DNA of 6,280 nucleotides from Paramuribaculum sp. (lineage in GTDB: Bacteria; Bacteroidota; Bacteroidia; Bacteroidales; Muribaculaceae): positions 1 through 6,280 of the forward strand of contig JAIDXU010000336.1 in assembly GCA_029058455.1 (NCBI GenBank), written 5' to 3'. Positions 1 to 6,280 of this stretch are shown here, in pieces. The number at the start of each line of letters is the position of its first letter. Position 1 is the stretch's first letter. Both the position numbers and the translations under genes were made by a program. The notes under the pieces are model-generated. The model saw only the letters and a list, made by a program, of their open reading frames with translations. It did not search any database and was not told where the DNA came from.

Positions 1-1
1 C

Positions 2-796
2 TACATGCACTATCTCGGCGACAGTAATTTCGCTGCTCTGAGATTCGGCAACAGTGCCGGCGAAAGAGGCGCATGGACTGCCGCAATCAACTATTTCGGC
101 TACGGTTCTATGACCACAGCCGACGAAAACGGCATTGTAACCGGCTCTTATTCTCCAAAAGATATAACATTTTCGGGCGGATATACCCACGATCTCAGCG
201 ACAGATGGAGAGGTGGTTTCGCAATCAAACTCGCCCACAGCTCCTACGGCGATTATTCTGCGATGGCGCTCTGCACCGACCTCGGCCTGAATTACTATGA
301 TCCCGACAGAGACCTGTCGTTTTCGCTGGTGGTAGCCAACCTCGGAGGTCAGATTAAACGATTCAATGATTCTTACGACCGCCTCCCTATCGATGTCAGA
401 TTGGGCTGGAGCAAACGCTTCGGCACTCTCCCTATAAGATGGAGCGTTACGGCATGGAATCTCACCCGCTGGCATCTCCCCTTCTATGACCTCAAGGACA
501 CCGACGCCGGCTCGCAGACTGTGATAAAAGACTCTTTCGGCTCCAACTTCATGCGTCATCTTGTTTTTGCAGCCGACTTCGTGCCTTCCGACAAGTTCTA
601 TGCCGGCATAGGTTACAACTACAAGACCCGCACCGATATGGCTACTTATTCGCGCAACTTCCTGAGCGGATTTTCGCTTTGTGCGGGAATCAATCTTTCT
701 AATTTCGGAATCGGTCTGGCTTTCTCCCAACCTCATTCGGGAGCAACCACGCTGATGGTAAACTTCAACGCCAACCTCTATTCGCTAACCCATTGA
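2..796 (+). CDS. porQ: PorQ-like outer-membrane beta-barrel protein (5' end missing)
   Basis: This is the C-terminal part of a protein resembling PorQ, the type IX secretion component that in Porphyromonas is an outer-membrane barrel and belongs to the cell-surface attachment complex with PorU, PorV and PorZ. The reading frame is open from the window edge, so the ATG at 5 is probably an internal methionine. About 264 residues are visible, against roughly 330 that I recall for the family. Features seen are alternating aromatic/hydrophobic strands with short polar turns, the family-like segments DLSDRWRGG, DLGLNYYD, FSFS/LSFSLVVANLGGQ and LPIDVRLGWSKR, and a terminal beta-strand region. It stops 21 bases before cmk on the same strand, a gene order I associate with Bacteroidetes. 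The family call is fairly confident. A true role in type IX secretion is not shown, because no other Por/Gld gene is in view and some gut Bacteroidales carry such genes without the full machinery. Confidence 0.82.
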   Translation, partial: YMHYLGDSNFAALRFGNSAGERGAWTAAINYFGYGSMTTADENGIVTGSYSPKDITFSGGYTHDLSDRWRGGFAIKLAHSSYGDYSAMALCTDLGLNYYDPDRDLSFSLVVANLGGQIKRFNDSYDRLPIDVRLGWSKRFGTLPIRWSVTAWNLTRWHLPFYDLKDTDAGSQTVIKDSFGSNFMRHLVFAADFVPSDKFYAGIGYNYKTRTDMATYSRNFLSGFSLCAGINLSNFGIGLAFSQPHSGATTLMVNFNANLYSLTH

Positions 797-817
797 CCTA
801 ATATAAGTTAATCAGTC

Positions 818-1528
818 ATGAAGAAAATCATTGTAGCTATCGACGGATATTCCTCATCGGGCAAGAGCAGCATGGCTCGCCGCCTCGCCGCCGAAACAGG
901 CTATCGTTATATCGACAGCGGAGCTATGTATCGCGCCGTAACTCTCTTTGCCATGCGCCACGATATGATTGGCCCCGACGGAGCGGTTGATACCGAAGCA
1001 ATCATAAAATCGCTGCCCGAAATTGAGATTGACTTCCGACCTTCGGCCAACGGTCAGGTTACTCTGCTCAACGGCGAAGATGTCGAGAATGAAATCCGCG
1101 AGCTCCCCGTAAGCAACAATGTGTCACCTGTATCGGCAATTCCCGAAGTAAGACATGCGCTTGTTGCCAAGCAACAGGCATTTGGTCGTAGCCGCGGAAT
1201 TGTGATGGACGGTCGCGACATCGGCTCAACCGTATTTCCTGATGCCGAGCTGAAGATTTTTGTTAATGCTTCGGCTCAGACTCGTGCGCAGCGCCGTCTC
1301 AAAGAGCTGATCGAAAAGGGAGTTGCCACTAACTTTGAGGAAATATTGGCTAATGTGGTTCACCGTGACCATATCGACACCACCCGCGCCGAAAGCCCGC
1401 TCCGCATGGCCGAGGATGCCATTGCCCTCGACAACTCCAATATGACGATCGAGCAACAGGATAAATGGCTGCTTGAGCAATTTAATATTGCGGTAGCCAA
1501 AGCTTCCGGTTCAAATACCATCTCATGA
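818..1528 (+). CDS. cmk: Cytidylate kinase (CMP/dCMP kinase)
   Basis: This cytosolic enzyme transfers the gamma-phosphate of ATP to CMP or dCMP, giving CDP or dCDP for RNA, DNA and phospholipid precursors. The 236 residues match the usual bacterial length of about 225-235. The P-loop is GYSSSGKSS at residues 10-18. It is followed by the nucleoside-binding DSGAMYRA at 33-40, a CMP-binding insert around 65-105, SPVSAIPEVR near 103-112, and MDGRDIGSTVFPDAELKIF from 130, which contains the conserved Arg133/Asp134 pair. A lid-type arginine-rich segment follows (RAQRRLKEL, near 156), then RDHIDTTRAESPLRMAEDA from 183. The start at 818 is chosen because it puts the P-loop at the normal distance from the N-terminus; the preceding 21-base gap is AT-rich with no clear Shine-Dalgarno. 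The stop overlaps the ispH start by four bases. All expected motifs are present and the protein looks functional. Confidence 0.97.
   Translation: MKKIIVAIDGYSSSGKSSMARRLAAETGYRYIDSGAMYRAVTLFAMRHDMIGPDGAVDTEAIIKSLPEIEIDFRPSANGQVTLLNGEDVENEIRELPVSNNVSPVSAIPEVRHALVAKQQAFGRSRGIVMDGRDIGSTVFPDAELKIFVNASAQTRAQRRLKELIEKGVATNFEEILANVVHRDHIDTTRAESPLRMAEDAIALDNSNMTIEQQDKWLLEQFNIAVAKASGSNTIS
1525..1528 (+). other. ATGA start/stop overlap, cmk to ispH
   Basis: The ispH start codon (1525-1527) overlaps the cmk stop codon (1526-1528) in the sequence ATGA. This arrangement usually means that ribosomes terminating on the first gene re-initiate on the second, so the two proteins are probably co-transcribed and translationally coupled. 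The overlap is read directly; the coupling is inferred. Confidence 0.85.
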
Positions 1529-2403
1529 CCCGCCGACCGGTCGAAATAGAGATTGACAGCGATTCGGGATTCTGTTTCGGTGTGGTAACAGCCATCAATA
1601 AAGCCGAGCAGGAGCTTGACAAAGGGGGCACACTGTTCTGCCTCGGCGACATCGTGCATAATTCTGACGAGGTAGAGCGACTCTGTAACAAAGGGTTGAT
1701 AACCATAACCCACTCCCGACTCTCTGAAATCACCAATGCCAAGGTGCTTCTCAGAGCCCACGGCGAGCCCCCCTCGACCTACCAGATTGCGGCCCGCAAC
1801 AATATCACCATTATCGATGCCACATGTCCGGTTGTGCTCGCACTCCAACGACGCATTAAGGAAACATGCGACAATCATCCCGACGCGCAGATAGTGATCT
1901 ACGGCAAACATGGTCATGCAGAGGTCAACGGTCTCGTAGGGCAGACTCTCGGCAAAGCCATAGTGATTGAGAATCAGAGCGAACTGTCGAAAATCAACCC
2001 CGACAAAGATGTTTATCTCTTTTCGCAGACCACCAAAAGTCTCAGCGGCATGAAGCAGATCACATCTCTTATCGCCGAAATGCTGTCGCCGGGAGTGAAT
2101 CTATATCCCCACGACACTATATGCCGTCAGGTTGCCAACCGCGCCGACAATCTTCGCCGCTTTGCCGCCTCACATTGCGTTGTGCTCTTCGTGGCAGGAG
2201 CCAAAAGCTCCAACGGCAAAGTGCTCTATGGCGAATGTCTCTCTGTCAATCCCCGCACTCATCTCGTCGCCAATTCCGACGCCATTGACCCCGCGTGGCT
2301 CTCTGATGCCGAATCGATAGGAATATGTGGAGCAACCTCCACACCCCGCTGGTTGATGGAAGAGGTGAGAGATCGTGTGGCAGCCATTGTCAACAACCCT
2401 TGA
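1525..2403 (+). CDS. ispH: 4-hydroxy-3-methylbut-2-enyl diphosphate reductase (IspH/LytB)
   Basis: IspH catalyses the last step of the MEP pathway, the reductive dehydration of HMBPP to IPP and DMAPP, using an oxygen-sensitive [4Fe-4S] cluster and reduced ferredoxin or flavodoxin. The three cluster cysteines are present: Cys17 in GFCFGV, Cys101 in DATCPVV and Cys200 in HDTICRQVANR. Substrate-pocket histidines are seen in IVHNSDEV (His45), RAHGEP (His79) and GHAEVNG (His131, followed by the catalytic Glu133). FSQTT near 166-170 and KSSNGK at 227-232 supply the threonine and serine/asparagine that bind the diphosphate. The C-terminal GICGATSTPRWLMEE is family-typical. At 292 residues it has the normal length. 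The start at 1525 is the only one that leaves the N-terminal cysteine in its usual place (about residue 12-17). It is coupled to cmk by an ATGA overlap and lies 27 bases before the next gene. No missing or altered key residue was seen. Confidence 0.97.
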   Translation: MTRRPVEIEIDSDSGFCFGVVTAINKAEQELDKGGTLFCLGDIVHNSDEVERLCNKGLITITHSRLSEITNAKVLLRAHGEPPSTYQIAARNNITIIDATCPVVLALQRRIKETCDNHPDAQIVIYGKHGHAEVNGLVGQTLGKAIVIENQSELSKINPDKDVYLFSQTTKSLSGMKQITSLIAEMLSPGVNLYPHDTICRQVANRADNLRRFAASHCVVLFVAGAKSSNGKVLYGECLSVNPRTHLVANSDAIDPAWLSDAESIGICGATSTPRWLMEEVRDRVAAIVNNP

Positions 2404-2430
2404 AACTTTCATACTGATGATTTTGTTACT

Positions 2431-2805
2431 ATGAATGTATTTGCGTTCAGTCGTTCCGGCAAATATCCTTATCCGATTTACACCCTCGCGGCCACATGTG
2501 TGGCACTTGTAGTGTCGGGCGGGATGATGATAGGCCGCAGTTTTCATTCCGGCTCAGGTGTAGCAGCGGTTGCACCGGCCGACACCGCTGCCTACTCACT
2601 CGGATATGAACATGCGACCGCCTTACTGGGAGAAAATCTCACTGAGGAAGAATTTTCAGTAAGACTGCTCGACACCCGGGCGCGACAGCAAATCATAGCC
2701 ACCCGTTTCGGCAGTTCCGCCGCTCAAGCCTATGAGTCAGGTTTTAAAGACGCCATTAAAGCCGAATCACCCGATTCGCTCGCTCCGTTGCTGCTCGACA
2801 GGTGA
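2431..2805 (+). CDS. Small membrane-anchored protein of unknown function
   Basis: I do not recognise this 124-residue protein. A basic N-terminus (Arg8, Lys11) precedes one hydrophobic segment at about residues 15-36, which has small residues and no lipobox. A signal-anchor with the C-terminal part in the periplasm is therefore likely, although an uncleaved versus cleaved signal cannot be settled by eye. A short Gly/Ser/Ala/Pro-rich linker (37-51) leads to a soluble, mostly helical domain (52-110). That domain has the pattern DTAAYSLGY, then LTEEEFSVRLLDT, then AYESGFKDAI. This loosely recalls the helical N-terminal domain of FKBP-type prolyl isomerases (DS.SYALG ... F..GF.DA), but there is no FKBP catalytic domain after it. 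It sits between ispH and engB on the same strand, 27 bases after the first and 48 before the second, so it is probably co-expressed. Codon use and composition resemble the neighbours, which supports a real gene. Confidence 0.72.
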   Translation: MNVFAFSRSGKYPYPIYTLAATCVALVVSGGMMIGRSFHSGSGVAAVAPADTAAYSLGYEHATALLGENLTEEEFSVRLLDTRARQQIIATRFGSSAAQAYESGFKDAIKAESPDSLAPLLLDR

Positions 2806-2835
2806 AGCTTCATACATCTACCAAAAAAGTCAGAA

Positions 2836-2853
2836 CTTAAAAACAGAAAGACA
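2836..2853 (+). promoter_or_regulatory. A-rich leader before engB
   Basis: The 48-base gap before engB is the longest in the window, and its last 18 bases are strongly A-rich, ending in GAAAGACA just before the ATG. Bacteroidetes commonly start translation from A-rich, unstructured leaders rather than strong Shine-Dalgarno sites, so this probably serves as the initiation region and supports the start at 2854. I could not find a convincing Bacteroides-type promoter (TTTG near -33, TAnnTTTG near -7) in the gap. Confidence 0.35.
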
Positions 2854-3456
2854 ATGTTAGTAAATTCAGCCCGTTTTCAGGTCTCATCATCCAATGTGGC
2901 GCAATGCCCTAAAGAAATGCGCCATGAATATGCATTTATCGGGCGCTCGAATGTGGGCAAATCCTCTCTCATCAATATGCTCACCAACCATAAGAATCTT
3001 GCCAAAACTTCAGCGACACCAGGCAAGACCATGCTTATCAATCATTTTAATATTAATGATTCATGGTCAATCGTCGATCTTCCGGGATATGGTTACGCTC
3101 GTCGAGGCAAAGAATCACGCGATGAACTGCGCAGCATGATCGAGGGCTATATTCTCAACCGCCCTCAGATGACCAACCTCTTTTTGCTCATCGATTCACG
3201 GCTTGACCCGCAGCGCATTGATATGGAGTTTATGGAATGGCTGGCTGAAAACGATGTTCCGTTCAGCATCGTATTTACCAAACTCGACAAGATGGGTCCA
3301 GTGGCCGGTAAACAGAAAGTAGCGGCCTATTGCACCAAACTTCTGGAGACATGGGAGGAACTTCCCCCCGTTTTCCTAACCTCAAGCGAGGATGGCCGTG
3401 GTCGTGAGGAGATTCTTGACTATATCGAGCAGCTTAACAAACTGCCCCTCGACTGA
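2854..3456 (+). CDS. engB: Ribosome-biogenesis GTP-binding protein EngB (YsxC/YihA)
   Basis: EngB is a TRAFAC-class GTPase needed for late assembly of the 50S ribosomal subunit; it acts in the cytosol and is usually essential. All GTPase signatures are visible in 200 residues, the normal length. G1 is GRSNVGKSS at 30-38. The switch I/G2 region is TSATPGKT at 52-59, with the family-specific PGKT. G3 is DLPGYGYAR from 75, G4 is TKLDK at 142-146 (the TKxD variant typical of this family), and the G5-like TSSEDGRG lies at 176-183. The start at 2854 gives the usual N-terminal lead of about 28 residues before G1. The gene ends in tandem stops (TGA at 3454, TAA at 3457), and a 23-base gap separates it from the next gene. 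Nothing is missing, and the protein looks fully functional. Confidence 0.97.
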   Translation: MLVNSARFQVSSSNVAQCPKEMRHEYAFIGRSNVGKSSLINMLTNHKNLAKTSATPGKTMLINHFNINDSWSIVDLPGYGYARRGKESRDELRSMIEGYILNRPQMTNLFLLIDSRLDPQRIDMEFMEWLAENDVPFSIVFTKLDKMGPVAGKQKVAAYCTKLLETWEELPPVFLTSSEDGRGREEILDYIEQLNKLPLD

Positions 3457-3479
3457 TAAACTCACCCACTCATAAACTA

Positions 3480-5579
3480 ATGCGGTCATTGACAGCACTA
3501 ACCCGTAGCATGATTGTGGCTCTGGCGGTCATAATCATGTCAGGATGTGTGCCGTCATCGCATGATAATGCCCCGGTGTGGCATGTTGACACCCCCTCCG
3601 GCGCCGTTGAGATCTATGCCGATTCGATAGCGATAACATCAGGCGGCACTACTCACGTTTATCGTGACAGGGCTTCAAACAGCGGCACCCAATCTCTGCG
3701 TCTCACCACCTCAATCCCCTATTTCGACTCATTTGCCAACGCCGCCTTAAGTAAAGCCTTTGATTCGGGATTCACCTCTCCGCTCAATTCCTATCAGATT
3801 ATCGCTCTGCTTCCTTTGGGCAATATAGATGAAGCCGAAAACGCGCTCCGCTCTTTGGTTGACAACGAGCAGATGAGAATCATGACTGTGAGTCAAAACG
3901 GCTCTCCACGTCAATGGCCGCTTAGTGATGCCGACCGCCTGATATGGGGACAGGCCGCCATCGACCTCTATTATACCGGTGCAAGTGAGCAATGGGCTTC
4001 GTATGCCGCCAAAGTAATCGATCGGTCTCTCACCTCCGATCTCAGGGTACTCTCCTCTCCCGACTCCCCTTTCATGTTGGGAATCCCCACACTCGACTCG
4101 CTGAAATCAGAGTCTTTTTATGCCCCGTGGATGTTGCCGGTCGAAAAAATGGGAGCTATGAGCTATCGTGTAAATCTTGCGGCACAACGCGCCATAAACT
4201 CACTCGCGCTCTTCACGCCTGAAAATTCCCCGGTCAGTGCGGAACGCCGACGCCACCTGCAACAAAGGGCAAACGACTTGGCGCGACAGCTCCTGACACA
4301 CTACTGGGTGCCCCGTCTCTCTATGTGCGCATCGGCACTCTACGGTCTTCCCGATCCGGTTACTTCGCCGGTAGCTGATGTCGAAGCCAACCTGCTTGCC
4401 GCCGCGACAGGAGCAGTTTCGCCGGCGATTGCCCGCAATATTATCCGGTCAACTGATCCAAACGATCTTTCACCGCTCCAATTGGCAAGTCTCGCCGTAG
4501 CCTCGGCCGAGGTTGCGCGCTCATATCCCGACGATCCAACCGGCTTCATATCGTTGATGAACTGCCTCACTCTCCTCTGTCCGCAACTACATTCCGGCAT
4601 TGGTAATGATGAAATCTGCGCTGTAAGCTCGCTTGTAGTTAAAAGTCTTATAGGTATAACCCCAACCCCCAACTCGCTGAAACTACGCCCTGTTGTTCCC
4701 ACCGCTTTCCATTCAGGCATAAAACTTACCGGACTGAAATGGCGCGACGCTACTCTCAACATCACAATCATCGGCTCGGGCAGTAAAATATCCGACATCA
4801 CTCTCGACTCCCACAGCCTCGTTTCTAATGAGATTCCCGCTACCCTATCCGGAAATCACAATATTGTGGTCAATATGACTATGGCCTCTAACGAGACCCG
4901 ATCGGTTAAACCTGCGGAGAAGATATTGCCTGTCACCCCGCTGCCACCTGCTCCGATGGTTAATCTAACCCGAAACCGTCTGGATATTCTCAACTATTCC
5001 GACACGCTAAGCTATGTTGTGATTGATAACGGCAACTATTTCGACAATATCTCGTCGCCGTCGCTATCGCTATCGGCTGACTCAACAGCTCGTATCATAA
5101 TGATTGAGGCTGAGAATGGCGATGGCATTACCGGCTGGAGTTGCCGCCCTGTCATAGCCGCCGACAATAAGTCGATCATAACTCTAAATCCCGAGGAAAC
5201 GGTAAGACATGTGAGCCGAGGCCGGTCAGGACGCAACGACGCCAAAAGATTTATAGAACTATCGCCCCATCGCAATATCAACCTTTCCCTCTCTGCCGAA
5301 GCACCCTCGACAGGTGAATATCTGATCTCACTCCATTATGCCGCTATGCCGCGAAGCGGTTGTGCGGCTATGCGCACACTTTTTGTCAACGGCTTGCGCT
5401 GCGGAACCTTTATTCTTCCACCCCCCTATGGCGGAGAAGGCTGGAGCAATACCCTCAAAGCCACCCTACGACAAGGCACCAACACAATTTCACTTATCTT
5501 CATGCTTCCCGACAATCTCAATCCCGATGATTCGCGCAACACACTGTTGCTTGATTGCGTGCGCATGATTCATATCTGA
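3480..5579 (+). CDS. Lipoprotein with six-hairpin glycosidase-like domain and C-terminal beta-sandwiches
   Basis: This 699-residue exported lipoprotein has a signal sequence at 1-22 ending in the lipobox IMSGC (lipidated Cys23), so it is probably tethered to the outer membrane. Residues about 85-395 are mainly helical and follow the pattern of (alpha/alpha)6 glycosidases: WPLSDADRLIWGQAAIDLYYTG-like text from 146, FYAPWM at 213-218, paired helices to 345, and SLVVKSLIGI at 384-393. Then comes LRPVVPTAF and a beta-sandwich (398-468) like those that close such enzymes (KLTGLKWRDATLNITIIGSG). A fibronectin-III-like part (about 490-560) follows, and then a CBM6/35-like sandwich (about 565-698; GEYLISLHYA, LFVNG, WSNTL, GTNTISLIF). 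The usual large N-terminal beta-domain appears reduced to about 55 residues. The catalytic acids cannot be assigned by eye, and the region before FYAPWM looks diverged, so enzymatic activity and substrate are unknown. The architecture is inferred from pattern memory; the lipoprotein call is firm. Confidence 0.75.
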   Translation: MRSLTALTRSMIVALAVIIMSGCVPSSHDNAPVWHVDTPSGAVEIYADSIAITSGGTTHVYRDRASNSGTQSLRLTTSIPYFDSFANAALSKAFDSGFTSPLNSYQIIALLPLGNIDEAENALRSLVDNEQMRIMTVSQNGSPRQWPLSDADRLIWGQAAIDLYYTGASEQWASYAAKVIDRSLTSDLRVLSSPDSPFMLGIPTLDSLKSESFYAPWMLPVEKMGAMSYRVNLAAQRAINSLALFTPENSPVSAERRRHLQQRANDLARQLLTHYWVPRLSMCASALYGLPDPVTSPVADVEANLLAAATGAVSPAIARNIIRSTDPNDLSPLQLASLAVASAEVARSYPDDPTGFISLMNCLTLLCPQLHSGIGNDEICAVSSLVVKSLIGITPTPNSLKLRPVVPTAFHSGIKLTGLKWRDATLNITIIGSGSKISDITLDSHSLVSNEIPATLSGNHNIVVNMTMASNETRSVKPAEKILPVTPLPPAPMVNLTRNRLDILNYSDTLSYVVIDNGNYFDNISSPSLSLSADSTARIIMIEAENGDGITGWSCRPVIAADNKSIITLNPEETVRHVSRGRSGRNDAKRFIELSPHRNINLSLSAEAPSTGEYLISLHYAAMPRSGCAAMRTLFVNGLRCGTFILPPPYGGEGWSNTLKATLRQGTNTISLIFMLPDNLNPDDSRNTLLLDCVRMIHI

Positions 5580-5588
5580 TTCCAACTC

Positions 5589-6098
5589 ATGTCAAAACTC
5601 ATAGGAATATTAAGCGACACCCATTCATGCTGGGACGATAAGTTCAGCCGGTATTTTGCCGGTTGTGACGAAATATGGCATTGCGGCGACATAGGCGATT
5701 ACAGCATTGTGGAGCGGCTGCAGGAGATAGCCCCTGTGGTCAGAGCCGTATGCGGCAACATTGATCACGGCATGGTGAGACACCGTTGCAGCGAGTCACT
5801 GATATTTGAGACCGAAGGGGTAAAAGTGTGGCTCACACATATAGCCGGTTATCCCGGGAAATATGCGCCCGGAGCGGCAAAAGTGATTGCCGAAAACAAT
5901 ATAAAACTGCTCGTGTGCGGTCACTCACATATCCTGAAAGTGATGCCCGATCCTAAATTCAACCTGCTACACATCAATCCGGGAGCTGCCGGTCATCACG
6001 GATGGCAACGTGAGCGCACCATTATCCGCCTCACAATCGACCAAGGGCGCCCCAGTCAACTTGAAGTCATAACCCTCAACCCCAAAACTGCATCATGA
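5589..6098 (+). CDS. YfcE/MJ0936-type metallophosphoesterase
   Basis: This is a small cytosolic phosphoesterase of the calcineurin-like superfamily, in the YfcE subgroup, which hydrolyses phosphodiesters in vitro with a two-metal (often Mn) centre. The 169 residues are normal for the subgroup. All metal and catalytic motifs are visible: SDTH (Asp10, His12), HCGDIGD (Asp34), CGNIDH (Asn57, with the likely catalytic His60), WLTHIAGYPG (His84) and CGHSH (His112, His114), followed by the family-typical INPGAAG at 129-135. The physiological substrate is not known for most members, and nothing here specifies it. It begins 9 bases after the preceding lipoprotein gene, and its TGA overlaps the next gene's ATG, so it is very likely in the same transcript. 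The start at 5589 places SDTH near the N-terminus as usual. Confidence 0.93.
   Translation: MSKLIGILSDTHSCWDDKFSRYFAGCDEIWHCGDIGDYSIVERLQEIAPVVRAVCGNIDHGMVRHRCSESLIFETEGVKVWLTHIAGYPGKYAPGAAKVIAENNIKLLVCGHSHILKVMPDPKFNLLHINPGAAGHHGWQRERTIIRLTIDQGRPSQLEVITLNPKTAS
6095..6098 (+). other. ATGA start/stop overlap, phosphoesterase to lipoprotein
   Basis: The ATG at 6095-6097 overlaps the TGA at 6096-6098. The lipoprotein signal sequence that follows the ATG supports this as a true start, so translational coupling with the phosphoesterase is likely. Confidence 0.75.
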
Positions 6099-6280
6099 AA
6101 TCAATTCAGCCTATAGCCATAATTGCAACTTTGGCACTGACCATATTTTCCGGTTGCAAAACATCTGAAAAAAACTATCGCTCAGCCTACGAAACCGCTC
6201 GTCAGCACCAGATAGAGCGTAATGGCGGTGACGTAACCAACGGTGTGGCACTGACTCAGACAGGTATGCTACACCCCACT
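6095..6280 (+). CDS. Lipoprotein, N-terminal part only (possibly SPOR-domain protein)
   Basis: Only the first 62 codons are in the window; the frame is still open at the right edge. The start overlaps the preceding stop in an ATGA. The translation opens with a Lys at position 2, a hydrophobic stretch at about 7-18, and the lipobox IFSGC with the lipidated cysteine at 21. Residue 22 is Lys, not Asp. The mature part begins KTSEKNYRSAYETARQHQ. This lipobox followed by a short helical segment of the NYRxAYExA type resembles the start of Bacteroidales lipoproteins that carry a C-terminal SPOR (peptidoglycan-binding) domain. That resemblance is from memory, and the diagnostic domain would lie outside the window. 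The lipoprotein call is confident and the SPOR suggestion is tentative. Confidence 0.78.
   Translation, partial: MKSIQPIAIIATLALTIFSGCKTSEKNYRSAYETARQHQIERNGGDVTNGVALTQTGMLHPT

Noticed and set aside
1360..1917. Open frame of 185 codons on the minus strand across the cmk-ispH junction
   Set aside because: It lies antisense to two clearly conserved enzymes, has no recognisable domain, and its composition is what the complementary strand of coding DNA gives.
2418..2425. TGATTTTG, one mismatch from the Bacteroides -7 element TAnnTTTG, just before the small anchored-protein gene
   Set aside because: It lies only a few bases before the ATG, and no TTG sits at the expected upstream spacing, so a promoter here is not supported.
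3040..3061. Inverted repeat AATCATT, 8-base spacer, AATGATT
   Set aside because: The 7-bp AT-only arms lie inside engB and encode a conserved-looking part of the GTPase; there is no GC stem or T-run, so it is not a terminator and probably not an operator.
4340..4801. Open frame of 153 codons on the minus strand inside the glycosidase-like lipoprotein gene
   Set aside because: It is fully antisense to a continuous long gene with a signal peptide, and its Ser/Ala/Arg-rich translation shows no domain; it is best explained as a shadow of the codon bias.
5056..5078. Short tandem-like repeat of TCGCTA units
   Set aside because: It is only a few imperfect 6-base units in frame within a Ser-rich linker (SPSLSLSAD); low-complexity coding sequence explains it.
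5348..5358. Small GC hairpin CCGC-GAA-GCGG
   Set aside because: A 4-bp stem inside a coding region with no downstream T-run is expected by chance.
1..6280. Search for a defence, mobile-element, CRISPR, tRNA or riboswitch signature
   Set aside because: I see no transposase, integrase, nuclease, repeat array, tRNA-like cloverleaf or long non-coding stretch; every intergenic gap is 48 bases or less.

Overview
The window looks like a stretch of chromosomal core genome from a gut-type Bacteroidales bacterium, with Muribaculaceae or a close relative as my best guess. Three things support this. The order porQ-like gene, cmk, ispH is one I associate with Bacteroidetes. The gene starts lack clear Shine-Dalgarno motifs. 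The base composition is moderate, with many C/G-ending codons and several lipoproteins whose lipobox has the form SGC. The family assignment is inference, because no 16S or other phylogenetic marker comparison was possible.

The layout is eight genes, all on the + strand, packed with gaps of 48 bases or less and two ATGA start/stop overlaps. In order they are: a 5'-truncated PorQ-like outer-membrane barrel protein (2-796); cytidylate kinase cmk (818-1528); the iron-sulfur enzyme IspH of the MEP isoprenoid pathway (1525-2403); a small membrane-anchored protein of unknown function (2431-2805); the ribosome-assembly GTPase EngB/YsxC/YihA (2854-3456); a 699-residue lipoprotein that resembles six-hairpin glycosidases followed by beta-sandwich domains (3480-5579); a YfcE-type metallophosphoesterase (5589-6098); and the start of another lipoprotein running off the right edge (6095-6280).

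The genes do not form one pathway. Most of them serve basic growth: nucleotide supply, isoprenoid precursors and ribosome assembly. Envelope proteins (barrel, anchored protein, lipoproteins) are interleaved with them. Co-orientation and short spacing suggest one or a few transcripts, with translational coupling at cmk/ispH and at the phosphoesterase/lipoprotein junction. No intergenic stretch exceeds 48 bases, so there is little room for independent regulation. I see no convincing terminator, riboswitch, RNA gene, mobile element, CRISPR array or attachment site.

The parts least explained by known biology are the glycosidase-like lipoprotein, the 124-residue anchored protein, and the question of whether the PorQ-like protein works in a type IX secretion system here. 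I find no strong evidence for an undescribed multi-gene system in this window.
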